Assembly (NCBI RefSeq): GCF_009674885.1
Contig: NZ_WKKA01000004.1
Location: 124,001-188,000 of the forward strand
From: Paracoccus sp. S-4012
Lineage (GTDB): Bacteria > Pseudomonadota > Alphaproteobacteria > Rhodobacterales > Rhodobacteraceae
Length of the DNA stretch: 64,000 nucleotides
Direction: 5' to 3'
Shown: positions 8,653-16,938 of the stretch, one piece after another
Layout: each line of letters starts with the position of its first letter
Numbering within the stretch: position 1 is the first letter of the stretch
Notes under the pieces: generated by a model
Databases searched by the model: none
Seen by the model: only the letters and a program-made list of their open reading frames with translations
What the model was told of the DNA's origin: nothing
Made by a program: the position numbers and the translations under genes

Positions 8653-10317
8653 TCAGCTCATAGTGAAGTCGGGCTGGTTCCGCCCCGCACCTGCCTCGGC
8701 GTGTCCCCCAGCCGCACTGCTTGCGGAGCGGGCTTCGAGTGCCACCCGGTACCTGTAGGCGCCGATTTCCTCGACGACGACCGTATCACCTGCGCGGATT
8801 TCGTTCCGTTCGAAGAAGTCCCGGATCCAGGCCCGCTTGCGGAAAAAGCGCTTCGGGCCGTCAAGGTCCGTCATCACCATCGTGCTGCCACCCCAATCAA
8901 CGGCGATCTCGCGCGACGCCGCAATAGCCCGGCTCGATCCCCCAATCGCATCTGCAGGAAACATCTCGAAGAAGCTCCTGAGATAGATGTGGCTGTTATC
9001 AATATTGCCTTGGGTGATTACCGTTTCACCGATGCGACGCGAGGCGAGCGCAGGCTGCTCGAAGACTGGGACAGGAGCTGCTGGCGAGGGATGAGCGGGA
9101 ATCGCTGCCTCCTCAAGATCCTCGATCAGGTCGAGATCGTCGCCGTTGCCAAGCCACGTCGGAGCCGGATGCACCGTCGGCCGAAACCTGACCCGTTGGA
9201 TATTCTCTGCCCGAATGACCACCTCAGCGCATGCGCGGGCGTCTTCGCCCGCATCATGATGATCGAACACAAGCCCGAGATGCCGCTTGAGGCTTGCGAG
9301 TCCATGGCCACCATTGCCTCGCAGCTCGGGCCAGGCGGCGCGGGCCACATGAACACTGTCGCGCCAATCCCACTGCGGAAGCCGAAGGCCGCAGCGCCCA
9401 CATGCGGCCGCGATCGCGGTGCGATCAAAACCTGAGTGCTGATAAACAATGTGGCCTTCCAAGGCTTCCCGCAGGACCGACAGCACCTCGGGAAAGGTTG
9501 GAGCCCCCTGAACCGTGTGGACGCTGATCCCGTGCAGCCAGGTCAGTACCCAGCGGTCCACCTGCGGATCGACATAGGTCAGCCAGGTCTCGATGGAATT
9601 GTCGGGCCGCGCGCAGGCGACGCCAATCTGGCAGATGCTGCCGCGGTCGTTGTTGGCTGTCTCCACGTCCAGAGTGAAGAAGCGGAAAGGCCCTTTCGGA
9701 AAACTCGGAATGTTCACCTGCAGGACGGCTGCCGGCTTTGGCGCAGGTGCCGTGGCGGCGCTTGGCTTGGCGCCAAGAAAGCGCTCGCGCTGGCGTTCGA
9801 TGGCCGCCAGTTCGCGCTCACCCCATCTGAGCCGGAACAGCGTGGCTTCGACGAGATCGGCCGGTTCATCGTAGGTCGGCATCTTGCGCCGGTTCCATGC
9901 GATGGCGTGATCAGGCGCAAGGGAGAGCACCTCGGCCTCCAGGCGCGGAATGTCCGCCGTATCCGGCAGCGGCAGCCAGACCGCGCGACAGTGATCGACG
10001 ACAAATTCATTGCGCAGCGCCTTGGCGAGGTCGCCATCGGCCTTCGTCATCGGATCCTTGCGGTCGCGCCACATTCGGCCGGTGTTGTACATCTGCGAGA
10101 AGTAGTGGCTCATGCCTTCCGAACCGGTGCGATGGCGCCGGTGGATCCGCTCGTAGAAGGTCTGGGCGGTCGAACTGGTCGAGCCAATGTAACGAAGGTC
10201 TCCAAGATGATCGACGAGGCCATAAAGTCCGCGCCCGTCGCGCGGCGCCTGTGCGGTCGGGCGAGGCGTGGTCTCGAGAAGGGCGGCAAGCAGATCCTCT
10301 GCAACGAAACGCATCAT
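8653..10317 (-). CDS. GIY-YIG nuclease / DEDDh 3'-5' exonuclease fusion protein
   Basis: 554 residues with three parts. (1) N-terminal GIY-YIG-like domain: GLY at 30-32 and YIG at 43-45, Arg/His-rich helix following. (2) DnaQ-type DEDDh exonuclease: Asp217 and Glu219 in FFTLDVET, Asp298 in SGFDRT, and His354/Asp359 in HDAGED, all five catalytic positions present. (3) A C-terminal segment (about 435-540) with a beta-rich pattern ending in RAGDTVVVEEIG, possibly a DNA-binding pseudobarrel. It is 11 bases downstream of, and on the same strand as, an unknown HTH-like gene. A two-nuclease protein in a defence-rich region suggests an antiphage or DNA-processing role (inference); I recognise no named system. 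Confidence 0.82.
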   Translation of the reverse strand: MMRFVAEDLLAALLETTPRPTAQAPRDGRGLYGLVDHLGDLRYIGSTSSTAQTFYERIHRRHRTGSEGMSHYFSQMYNTGRMWRDRKDPMTKADGDLAKALRNEFVVDHCRAVWLPLPDTADIPRLEAEVLSLAPDHAIAWNRRKMPTYDEPADLVEATLFRLRWGERELAAIERQRERFLGAKPSAATAPAPKPAAVLQVNIPSFPKGPFRFFTLDVETANNDRGSICQIGVACARPDNSIETWLTYVDPQVDRWVLTWLHGISVHTVQGAPTFPEVLSVLREALEGHIVYQHSGFDRTAIAAACGRCGLRLPQWDWRDSVHVARAAWPELRGNGGHGLASLKRHLGLVFDHHDAGEDARACAEVVIRAENIQRVRFRPTVHPAPTWLGNGDDLDLIEDLEEAAIPAHPSPAAPVPVFEQPALASRRIGETVITQGNIDNSHIYLRSFFEMFPADAIGGSSRAIAASREIAVDWGGSTMVMTDLDGPKRFFRKRAWIRDFFERNEIRAGDTVVVEEIGAYRYRVALEARSASSAAGGHAEAGAGRNQPDFTMS

Positions 10318-10327
10318 GAACTCCGAA

Positions 10328-11302
10328 TTACATCAGCATCAGCTGGCGGCGCTCGATTCGCTTCCAGTCGCGCCCCGAGACGATGCCCCAGTTCCCGGCC
10401 TCGTTCGGACGGCGCCAGCGCGGCGTAGCCATCTTCTGCAAGGCAGCAAGAGCATCGTCGAAAGACGGACGCTGAACCTCCTCTCCCTTGGCCCCGATCA
10501 TGAACTTGCCGCCCCGCGCGAGGCCGGGATGGAAGATGCTGCCATCCGCGGCTACCGGCACGAACACCACATCGTCCGAGAAGTCGGCGCTGTGCGCCTC
10601 AGGCGCGGCCTCATCAGGCCTCTGCCAAATCGACGCAAAGAACTCCTTGCGCCCCTTCAGCCACCCCGCGGCGCTGACAGCCGTCACGCGCTGCCCAACC
10701 TTCTCCAACCCGCCATCGCCGCTGGAAAGGATGTTCCGGATCCGACCTTCCGTAACGCCGCCGAGCAGTGCGAGCGACTGCAGCTCGACATCACCCTCAC
10801 CAGTGTCAATCGCGTGACGGGAAAGGGCGAGATTGATGATCCTGGCGATCACTCCCTGTGGCTCGGGCTGCGTCACCCGCCGGAACTGATCAAGCTGCTG
10901 AGCCAGCGCATCAATCCATGTCGCGCGGCCCTCCATCGGAACATTGGCCGGAGTGACACCGTAAAGGCCATAGATGCCCGCGTTGTCGATCAGCTTGGTG
11001 CCGGTCCAGTGCGGCGTCAGGACAGGATCATAGGTTTCAAACGCTTCCTGCCATGTCTCGCCCTCGACGTCAGGCCCGTGCAGCATTGCAAGGAGATGTG
11101 GCGCGACTTCCTCTGTTCCGAGAATCAGTTCGATCGCACGAAAACGGGAGGCGAGAAGTTCCAGAATCTCATGTCCGTAGTCCCAGGTGGCAGAGTAATC
11201 GCTGTTGGCGGCCAATCCATAGCCGATAAGCTCGCGCTGGAACCAGGCGTCACGGCGGTCCTGCGCCGTCATCATTTGGGGGGTGAGGGCGGGCATGTTC
11301 AT
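10328..11302 (-). CDS. Uncharacterised protein with helix-turn-helix-like segment, partner of the nuclease fusion
   Basis: 324 residues, no family recognised. A central stretch around residues 180-220 (SLALLGGVTEGRIRNILSSG followed by SAAGWLKGRKEF) reads like a helix-turn-helix with a downstream WLxxR motif, suggesting DNA binding. The C-terminus is basic (GRDWKRIERRQ). No signal peptide or membrane segment. The gene is first of a two-gene unit; its stop is 11 bases before the GIY-YIG/DEDDh start. The ATG at 11302 was used; a second ATG lies two codons in. It could be a regulator of the operon or a DNA-recognition subunit. Confidence 0.6.
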   Translation of the reverse strand: MNMPALTPQMMTAQDRRDAWFQRELIGYGLAANSDYSATWDYGHEILELLASRFRAIELILGTEEVAPHLLAMLHGPDVEGETWQEAFETYDPVLTPHWTGTKLIDNAGIYGLYGVTPANVPMEGRATWIDALAQQLDQFRRVTQPEPQGVIARIINLALSRHAIDTGEGDVELQSLALLGGVTEGRIRNILSSGDGGLEKVGQRVTAVSAAGWLKGRKEFFASIWQRPDEAAPEAHSADFSDDVVFVPVAADGSIFHPGLARGGKFMIGAKGEEVQRPSFDDALAALQKMATPRWRRPNEAGNWGIVSGRDWKRIERRQLMLM

Positions 11303-12129
11303 GGTCTGACCTCACGCCTGCAGACGGCGGATCGCAGCGCACAGACTGTGAGGCGGGCGGTGACGAGAGGGCGCGAAAGCCGCAACAAGGGGCGCCCGTC
11401 CGAGATGAAGGGTGCGGTGGCCACCACTCGGAGCGAGGACACGCCCCGCGAATGGCACAGCTGCCGGTGGTCTCGGGGAATCTTACACATGAGGCGAGTT
11501 CCGTGAGAAGGTGATTGTTGACGTAACGTTTACTGCCTCAAGATGATACAGTCAAGACGTGAACTCACGATTCACCTGTACCGCCCTTCTCCGGCAGTGC
11601 CACTCTGTGCCAGCTGTCCCGTGGCGGGCGGCCGCCCGAGACTGGTTCGCTCTGGGGAGCGGACGAGTGCGTTCCAAGACATGGCGTAGGAGTGTCGGAT
11701 TGGTCCGCGCCCGATCAGGGTGCCACCTGGGTAACCTGATGTCGGTCCCGTCGATGGATACCCATCGCGTGGCAGGGGTGACCAAACCCGATGCTTCCCC
11801 CGCATCACCGACGAACCGCGATGGGTCTCGCTTTGGTCGAGCACCGTCGTCCGGCGAAAACGCCTTCGTCGAGCGCAACGAAACTGGAAGACGAGTACCT
11901 CTACCTCCAGTCGTTCAGGCCCTGCCTGAATGTAGGAGTCAAGCCCAAGTTCGCGCGCCATACAGACGCTCATCCAAATTTTCTTTTGCCTTTCGCAAGA
12001 AATGCGCTTCGTTCTCCGAACAACCAGCCAATATGAGTTTTAGACATCGACCAACCGCCCGCAGGAAGGAGCGCGAAGGGCAACTTGAAGCTGCCGCACT
12101 GGTGCAGCGTATAGAGCAAGAGCGAAGCA
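11303..12129. other. 827-base stretch without a convincing gene
   Basis: ORFs exist on both strands but read as Arg/Ser/Pro-rich shadow without conserved motifs. Part of it, around 11970-12040, is AT-richer than its surroundings. It probably holds the promoter of the leftward HTH/nuclease pair and that of the rightward transposition genes. A TGTTGACG sequence at 11516, preceded by GTGAT, resembles the TGT-starting ends of Tn7-like elements, but no matching target duplication was found at the other side. Confidence 0.5.
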
Positions 12130-12534
12130 ATGTTCGACTCTCTCACCACGGAAGACACCCGCGACGTCCTCGGCCGGGTTCGGTCCTTCTTTCTCGATCA
12201 CGGTCATCAAGTTGCCATGGCGGCATCGATGATCGGGGGCGCGGCCGCCGAGGCGCGGGTCGTCTCCTGCGCCCTCCATCTCGAAGGAGCGACGCGTATC
12301 GATCACCGCATCAAGCGGGACCTGGCCGGTTTTCACCGGTTGCTCAGCCTCCACGACGTGCAGGACCTGGATGATTTCGGTATCGGGCTCTTCTCGGAGC
12401 TTCATCCGGCTTCGGCGGAGGTCGAGACAATCTGCGTGCTCACGGACCTGCTGGAAGACCTGCTGCGCGAAATCGACACCGCGGCGGATCGGCCGGGACG
12501 GAACGACACCACAGGCGCCTCGATCGCGGCCTGA
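12130..12534 (+). CDS. Hypothetical protein upstream of Tn7-like genes
   Basis: 134-residue, probably helical, cytoplasmic protein (MFDSLTTEDTRDVLGRV at the start, acidic leucine-rich C-terminal half VLTDLLEDLLREI). No family recognised. Codon use and length favour a real gene, and it is the first rightward frame leading into the tns module. The following 80 bases carry two hairpins before the next gene. It may be an accessory gene of the element or a passenger. Confidence 0.5.
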   Translation: MFDSLTTEDTRDVLGRVRSFFLDHGHQVAMAASMIGGAAAEARVVSCALHLEGATRIDHRIKRDLAGFHRLLSLHDVQDLDDFGIGLFSELHPASAEVETICVLTDLLEDLLREIDTAADRPGRNDTTGASIAA

Positions 12535-12547
12535 TGGCTCTCTCTCT

Positions 12548-12597
12548 CTCGATCCCGCCAGGGATCGAGCCTTGACGCCCGGCCGCCATTGCCGGGC
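12548..12597. repeat. Two consecutive intergenic hairpins
   Basis: First stem CTCGATCCC / GGGATCGAG (12548-12556 with 12561-12569, 4-base loop), preceded by a CT dinucleotide run. Second stem GCCCGGC / GCCGGGC (12577-12583 with 12591-12597). There is no U tract, so neither is a classical terminator; they could be processing or attenuation structures between the two unknown genes. Confidence 0.5.
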
Positions 12598-12614
12598 ACT
12601 GCTGAGAGGCTGAA

Positions 12615-13058
12615 ATGACGATCACCCCTGCGACCGCCCCCTCGCTCGATGAACTGGCGACCGAGGCCGTCCGTCTTGGACGCGAGCTCAGCGCCATGGC
12701 GCACGCCGTCTATGTTGGTGGCAACATCCGCGACTTCGGTTTCGCGAAACGGACCCTGTGCCGGCTGGCCGAGCGGGATCCTTTCGATGTTCGTGACGCG
12801 GACTCCTTCGAGGTGCTGCGCGGAATCGTCGAGACTGACCTCGGTCGAGAGATCGTCACTCGCGAGCGGCGCTTCGTGGAGACGCATTACGATGCCGACG
12901 GCCAGCAGGGCGAGGTGCGCGACATCCCGGTCTACAGCCCGCGCGGCGAGGCGCTCCTGCGCCTGCAGGAGACGCTCCACGGCTTCCTGCTCGCCCGCGA
13001 TGCGACGCTGGATCGGGTTGCGGCCGAGCGCGCCCTCACCCGCCTGCTCCGCGAGTAG
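12615..13058 (+). CDS. Hypothetical protein upstream of tnsA
   Basis: 147-residue protein with no recognised family; a mixed-charge, probably all-alpha sequence. An AGAGG Shine-Dalgarno lies 6 bases before the ATG at 12615. It lies 240 bases before tnsA in the same direction. With the 134-residue gene before it, it forms a pair of unknown reading frames that may travel with this Tn7-like lineage; whether they take part in transposition cannot be told from the sequence. Confidence 0.55.
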   Translation: MTITPATAPSLDELATEAVRLGRELSAMAHAVYVGGNIRDFGFAKRTLCRLAERDPFDVRDADSFEVLRGIVETDLGREIVTRERRFVETHYDADGQQGEVRDIPVYSPRGEALLRLQETLHGFLLARDATLDRVAAERALTRLLRE

Positions 13059-13298
13059 TCGCACGGCCCGAGACCGCCGGAGCGCGCTCGCCGACGGGTT
13101 CAACCGCGCTCTGAGGGAAAAGAAGCAATTCGTAACAAGCGCTTCAAAGAAAGTCGCGCGCTTCCGCTTTGCAGGGCGGCAGATGGCGCAACGTTCTTGG
13201 CACGACGACGCAACCCTCACCTCTCCCGCCGGCCCGCAGGACCCAGAAGCCCCCACCGGCTTGGGCCGCAGTACACCTCGAAACGGAAAACGGCCACA

Positions 13299-13970
13299 AT
13301 GAACGCCCAATCAGACCAATATTTGCAGCTACCGGAACCCCCCTCCGCCGCCCGCAGGATCGCGATGGGTGCGAAGCACCACTTCTCCGGCACGCTCGTG
13401 TTCGGAGAAGGCGCAGGCAGGACGATGCAGGTCGAGAGCCACACCGAGATGCAGGTCGCGCTCGTCATGCTGGCTCGGCCGGAGGTGATCGATCTCGAGA
13501 ACCAGCTGCCGCATCGATGGACCGACCGGGATGGCGCGTTGCGCACGCATTTCTTCGACTTCCGGGTCTCGCTCCGGAACGGCAGCCGAATCGCGTTGAT
13601 TGTAAGGTCGGCGCGGAAAGCCGCGAATCTCGACTTCCGTCAGACAGTACGCCTGATCGCGTCACAAGTGCTACCGGAATTCGCGGATCAGGTCGGTGTC
13701 ATGACCGAGAAGCATCTCGATCCCATCGAAGTTCACAATGCCGAACTCATCCAGTCGGTGCGACAGTCTGACCCGGAGGCAGATGCGGAGGTTCGATCCG
13801 TGATCAGCGGAATGGTTGGCGCGGGACGGATCGGTGATTTGGCAGAGCGGACCGGTCTTCGTGGTCGCGGCTTCCGGGCTGTCGTCCGCCTGATCCGCCG
13901 GCAGGAGCTCGTGCTCGCCACCCACGAGCGCATTACCCATGACGCACTTGTTCGAAAGAGGGCAGCCTGA
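13299..13970 (+). CDS. tnsA: TnsA-like transposon endonuclease, active-site Lys apparently replaced
   Basis: 223-residue TnsA-type protein, the endonuclease that cuts the 5' ends of Tn7-like elements. The family core is E50 (in ESHTEMQ), D87 (in HFFDF) and then normally x-V-K; here the third position is Arg103 (IALIVRSARK), encoded AGG where AAG would give Lys. The C-terminal winged-helix-like half is present. The ATG at 13299 was used; an upstream extension looks like noise. The stop overlaps the first codon of the next gene (TGATG-type overlap at 13970), the usual tnsA-tnsB coupling. The K-to-R change may make it inactive (inference). Confidence 0.75.
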   Translation: MNAQSDQYLQLPEPPSAARRIAMGAKHHFSGTLVFGEGAGRTMQVESHTEMQVALVMLARPEVIDLENQLPHRWTDRDGALRTHFFDFRVSLRNGSRIALIVRSARKAANLDFRQTVRLIASQVLPEFADQVGVMTEKHLDPIEVHNAELIQSVRQSDPEADAEVRSVISGMVGAGRIGDLAERTGLRGRGFRAVVRLIRRQELVLATHERITHDALVRKRAA

Positions 13971-15953
13971 TGCTCGATATCCTGCCCAGCCCGACCGTCC
14001 CGCACTATGCCTTTCGCAGGCACGATGCCGTACACATTCACGGGATCGCGTATCGGCCTGTCACGAAACCGAAAACGGGTACGTCCTGGTGCGCTCAGAC
14101 GGTCAGGGAGTCGCCGAGAGCTTCACTCGGACTGAAATGGCGCGGCTGGTCGAACGTAACGTTCTGGTGCATGAGAGGAACGCATTCCTTCCCGAGAGCG
14201 AGAAGAGGCGCCTCGACTCCCCCAGCAGCCCGCTCTCGACGTTCAGCGACAAGAAACACCGCACGGCGAAGTCTCGCGAAGCAGTAGTACAAGCATTCCT
14301 GATGCTTGAGAAGAAAGGCAGGATCAATCGCACCGACGCTTCGATAGTGGCTGCGCTGGCAGAAATCAAGATCGAAGCCGCGAAATTCTATTCACAGCCG
14401 AGTGCGTTCGACGAGCACCCGATCATTCGGGGCGCCCAGATTATCCCCATGAACGTCAGCGCTCGATCGGTCAGGCGGTGGGTCAAGGCCTATGAGGAAC
14501 TCGGGCTTGCCGGCCTCTACGATGCGATCGAGAACCGCGGCAACCGCCAGCGGCGTCTGGGGCCCGACGAGCTGGTGCTCATGTCGCAAGTAGTGAGCCG
14601 CTATCTCGATGAGCGGAAGCCTTCGATCTCCAAGATCTACAACGATGTGCGGGCGAGTTTCGAGGCAGAAAACCTGCTGCGCCGGGAACGCGGCGCGCGC
14701 GAGCTCGTTCCTCCATCGCGTGAAACCGTGCGGCTGGCAATCCGGGAACTCGACCCGTTCCGGTGCGATCTTGCACGCGAGGGCGTCGCCCGCTGCAGGC
14801 GCTCGAAATGATGCTGCGGGACAAGGGTGTCTGGTCCGACGCCGTCGGCGCACTCAGCCCGTGGTCGTACTACGGTCTGCCCGAAAGCGTCGTGACGGAC
14901 TGCGGCAGCGAGAATATGGCGTACGATGTGCGGCTCGCACTGCGAGACCTCGGTATCGGTGTCGAGCATGCGCCGGCGGGGATTCCGGAGATGCGAGGAT
15001 ATATCGAGCGGTTTTTCCGGACGATCTCGGTCGGCCTCATGCCGCGGCTCACCGGACGGACCTTCAGCAGCATGATCGAGAAAGGTGACTACGATCCGGA
15101 GGCGCGCGCCGCGCTGACGGCAGGCGACCTCTGCGCCGCAATCATCCGCTGGGTCGCCGACATCTATCATCGGAGCCCCCACGCGGGGCTTGGCGGCGAG
15201 ACACCTGCGAATTGCTGGAATCGGCTCACAGACCAGTTCGGCGTGTGTCCGCCTCCCGATCTGGCACGGCGGCGGCTCGCTCTGGGCACACGCTTCAAGC
15301 GCACGGTGGGCAAGTCTGGCATCACCGTCTTTGGCGTCCGCTACCATTCGGAAGTGCTGGCGCGGTGGATGCTGCGCGCGAAGAACCGCGAGGTGAACCT
15401 GCGCTGGTACAGCGAAGATCTGGGAGCAATCGTGGCTGAGCTCGATGGCCAGTGGTTCGAGGTGCCCGCCGTCTTCGATCGCTTCAAGGGCGTGCGGGCG
15501 GAGGTGTGGCTGGCCGCCGCCCGGCAGCTCCGCGACCGCTTCAAGCTCGAGGCCAGCCTCGACGAGCAGGTCGTCTTCGACGCGATCCGGAGCATCGACG
15601 AAATCAATGACAACGCGATGAGGCGTCAGAGCCTTCTGGCCAACGATTGGTCGGTGACCCGGATCCAGCACGAGGAGACGGGGGTCTTCATCGGGTTCGA
15701 GGTGTCGGAACGTTCCGTGTTGGTGAAGGATCTCGCTGACACTCGCTTTGGGGAGGAGGTGCCGGTCGACGTGATCGCTGCCGATCCTTTCGTCCCCGGC
15801 CTTGGGAAGCCTAGCGAACCCGCGAGCCTGAACTCGCAGGTTCCGGTTTCCGGAACCGCAGCATCGACCACAGATCCCGTGGGTAACGGATGCGCGGCGT
15901 CGAACAGGGACGCTGACGACGATCCTGGGTTCGAATTCGAGGACAAGTGGTGA
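13970..15953 (+). pseudogene. tnsB: TnsB/Mu-type DDE transposase, disrupted by a frameshift and an internal deletion
   Basis: Three frames are needed to read this TnsB-like transposase. Frame 2 holds the N-terminus (MLDILPSPTVPHYAF...). Near 14060 it shifts to frame 1 (ENGYVLVRSDGQGV..., including the helix-turn-helix region RSVRRWVKAYEELG). Near 14780-14800 it jumps to frame 3 (LQALEMMLRDKG...). At the second junction the stretch with the first catalytic Asp is missing. The second Asp (VVTDCGSEN) and the Glu (RGYIERFF) remain, 36 residues apart as in DDE enzymes with D-35-E spacing. The C-terminal Mu-type domain is complete and ends overlapping tnsC. No functional transposase can be made from it without recoding and replacement of the lost part. 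Confidence 0.85.
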
Positions 15954-16906
15954 AGACGGAACTGCAGGGGGCTCGCAAGGACATCCACGTCGTGATGGAG
16001 AGCCTGCGCTCGAAATACGTGAAACTGGCACGCGACGACGAGTTTCGCGTGCACCTTGATCGGCTTCTCAAGTGTGACGCGGCCGGACGCCCGATCCCTG
16101 CACCGGCAGTGTTCACGTCGACCGGTGAGACGCGGGGCATCGCGCTGATAGATGGCGCGGGTGGTGGGAAGACCTCGCTCGTCCACCACGCCCTCTGCCG
16201 GCACCCAGCGCTTCAGGCAACCGAACCGGACAAGATGCTCTGGATCGGCGTGCGGGTGCCCAGTCCGGCCAGCTTGAAGTCGTTGGGGCTCGAGATCCTC
16301 AGGCAGAGCGGCTACCCGGAGGTCGGCGACCGCACGAAGGTTTGGGACATCTTCAACAAGGTTCGGCATCGCTTCCAGCAGCTCGGAACGGTCGTTCTCT
16401 GGATCGACGAGGCCCACGATCTGTTTCGTACCGGTTCTGCCGTCGAAGTCGAGACGACTCTGAAGATGTTGAAGTCGCTGATGCAGGGCGAATGGCCCGT
16501 TATCGTCGTCCTCACCGGCATCGAAACGCTTTGGGAAATCGCCTCCTGTGATGATCAGGTAAAACGGCGCTATTCCCGGATCGAACTGCCGTCGGTCACA
16601 CGTGCGGCGGACGGCAAGACACTCTGGAAACTGATCGACAGCTTCTGCGTTCGTGCAGAGCTTGTACCGCCGGAACGGGGCGACCTTGTCGACCGTCTGA
16701 TCCACGCGGGCCGCGCCCGCTTCGGCCGCTGCATCGAGCAGATTCTCAATGCCATCGAGGTGGCTCTGCACGACGGTGCGACCACGCTGGAGACCGAACA
16801 CTTCGCTCGCAGTTTCGACATGCAGGAGGGCTGCAGGCCCGGCGAGAACATCTTCCGCTCGCCGCGCTGGTCCCAGATCGACGTCAACGCGCTCGGCCGC
16901 GCCTGA
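15950..16906 (+). CDS. tnsC: TnsC/TniB-like AAA+ ATPase, transposition regulator
   Basis: 318-residue AAA+ ATPase of the TnsC/TniB type, which links target selection (TniQ) to the TnsAB transposase. Walker A is GAGGGKTS (69-76) and Walker B is VVLWIDEAHD (148-157, Asp153-Glu154); a sensor-like region VLTGIETLW follows. The start was placed at GTG 15950, 6 bases after a GAGGA Shine-Dalgarno; GTG 15947 is the alternative. It overlaps the tnsB stop. Unlike its neighbours the frame is fully open and no key residue is missing. Confidence 0.9.
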   Translation: MKTELQGARKDIHVVMESLRSKYVKLARDDEFRVHLDRLLKCDAAGRPIPAPAVFTSTGETRGIALIDGAGGGKTSLVHHALCRHPALQATEPDKMLWIGVRVPSPASLKSLGLEILRQSGYPEVGDRTKVWDIFNKVRHRFQQLGTVVLWIDEAHDLFRTGSAVEVETTLKMLKSLMQGEWPVIVVLTGIETLWEIASCDDQVKRRYSRIELPSVTRAADGKTLWKLIDSFCVRAELVPPERGDLVDRLIHAGRARFGRCIEQILNAIEVALHDGATTLETEHFARSFDMQEGCRPGENIFRSPRWSQIDVNALGRA

Positions 16907-16938
16907 TCCCCCGTCTTCCAGATCACCCCCGGGAATGC

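Noticed and set aside
11559..12374. 271-codon open frame on the plus strand
   Set aside because: Arg/Ser/Pro-rich with no motifs, overlapping a better frame at 12130; composition is that of a shadow frame in GC-rich DNA.
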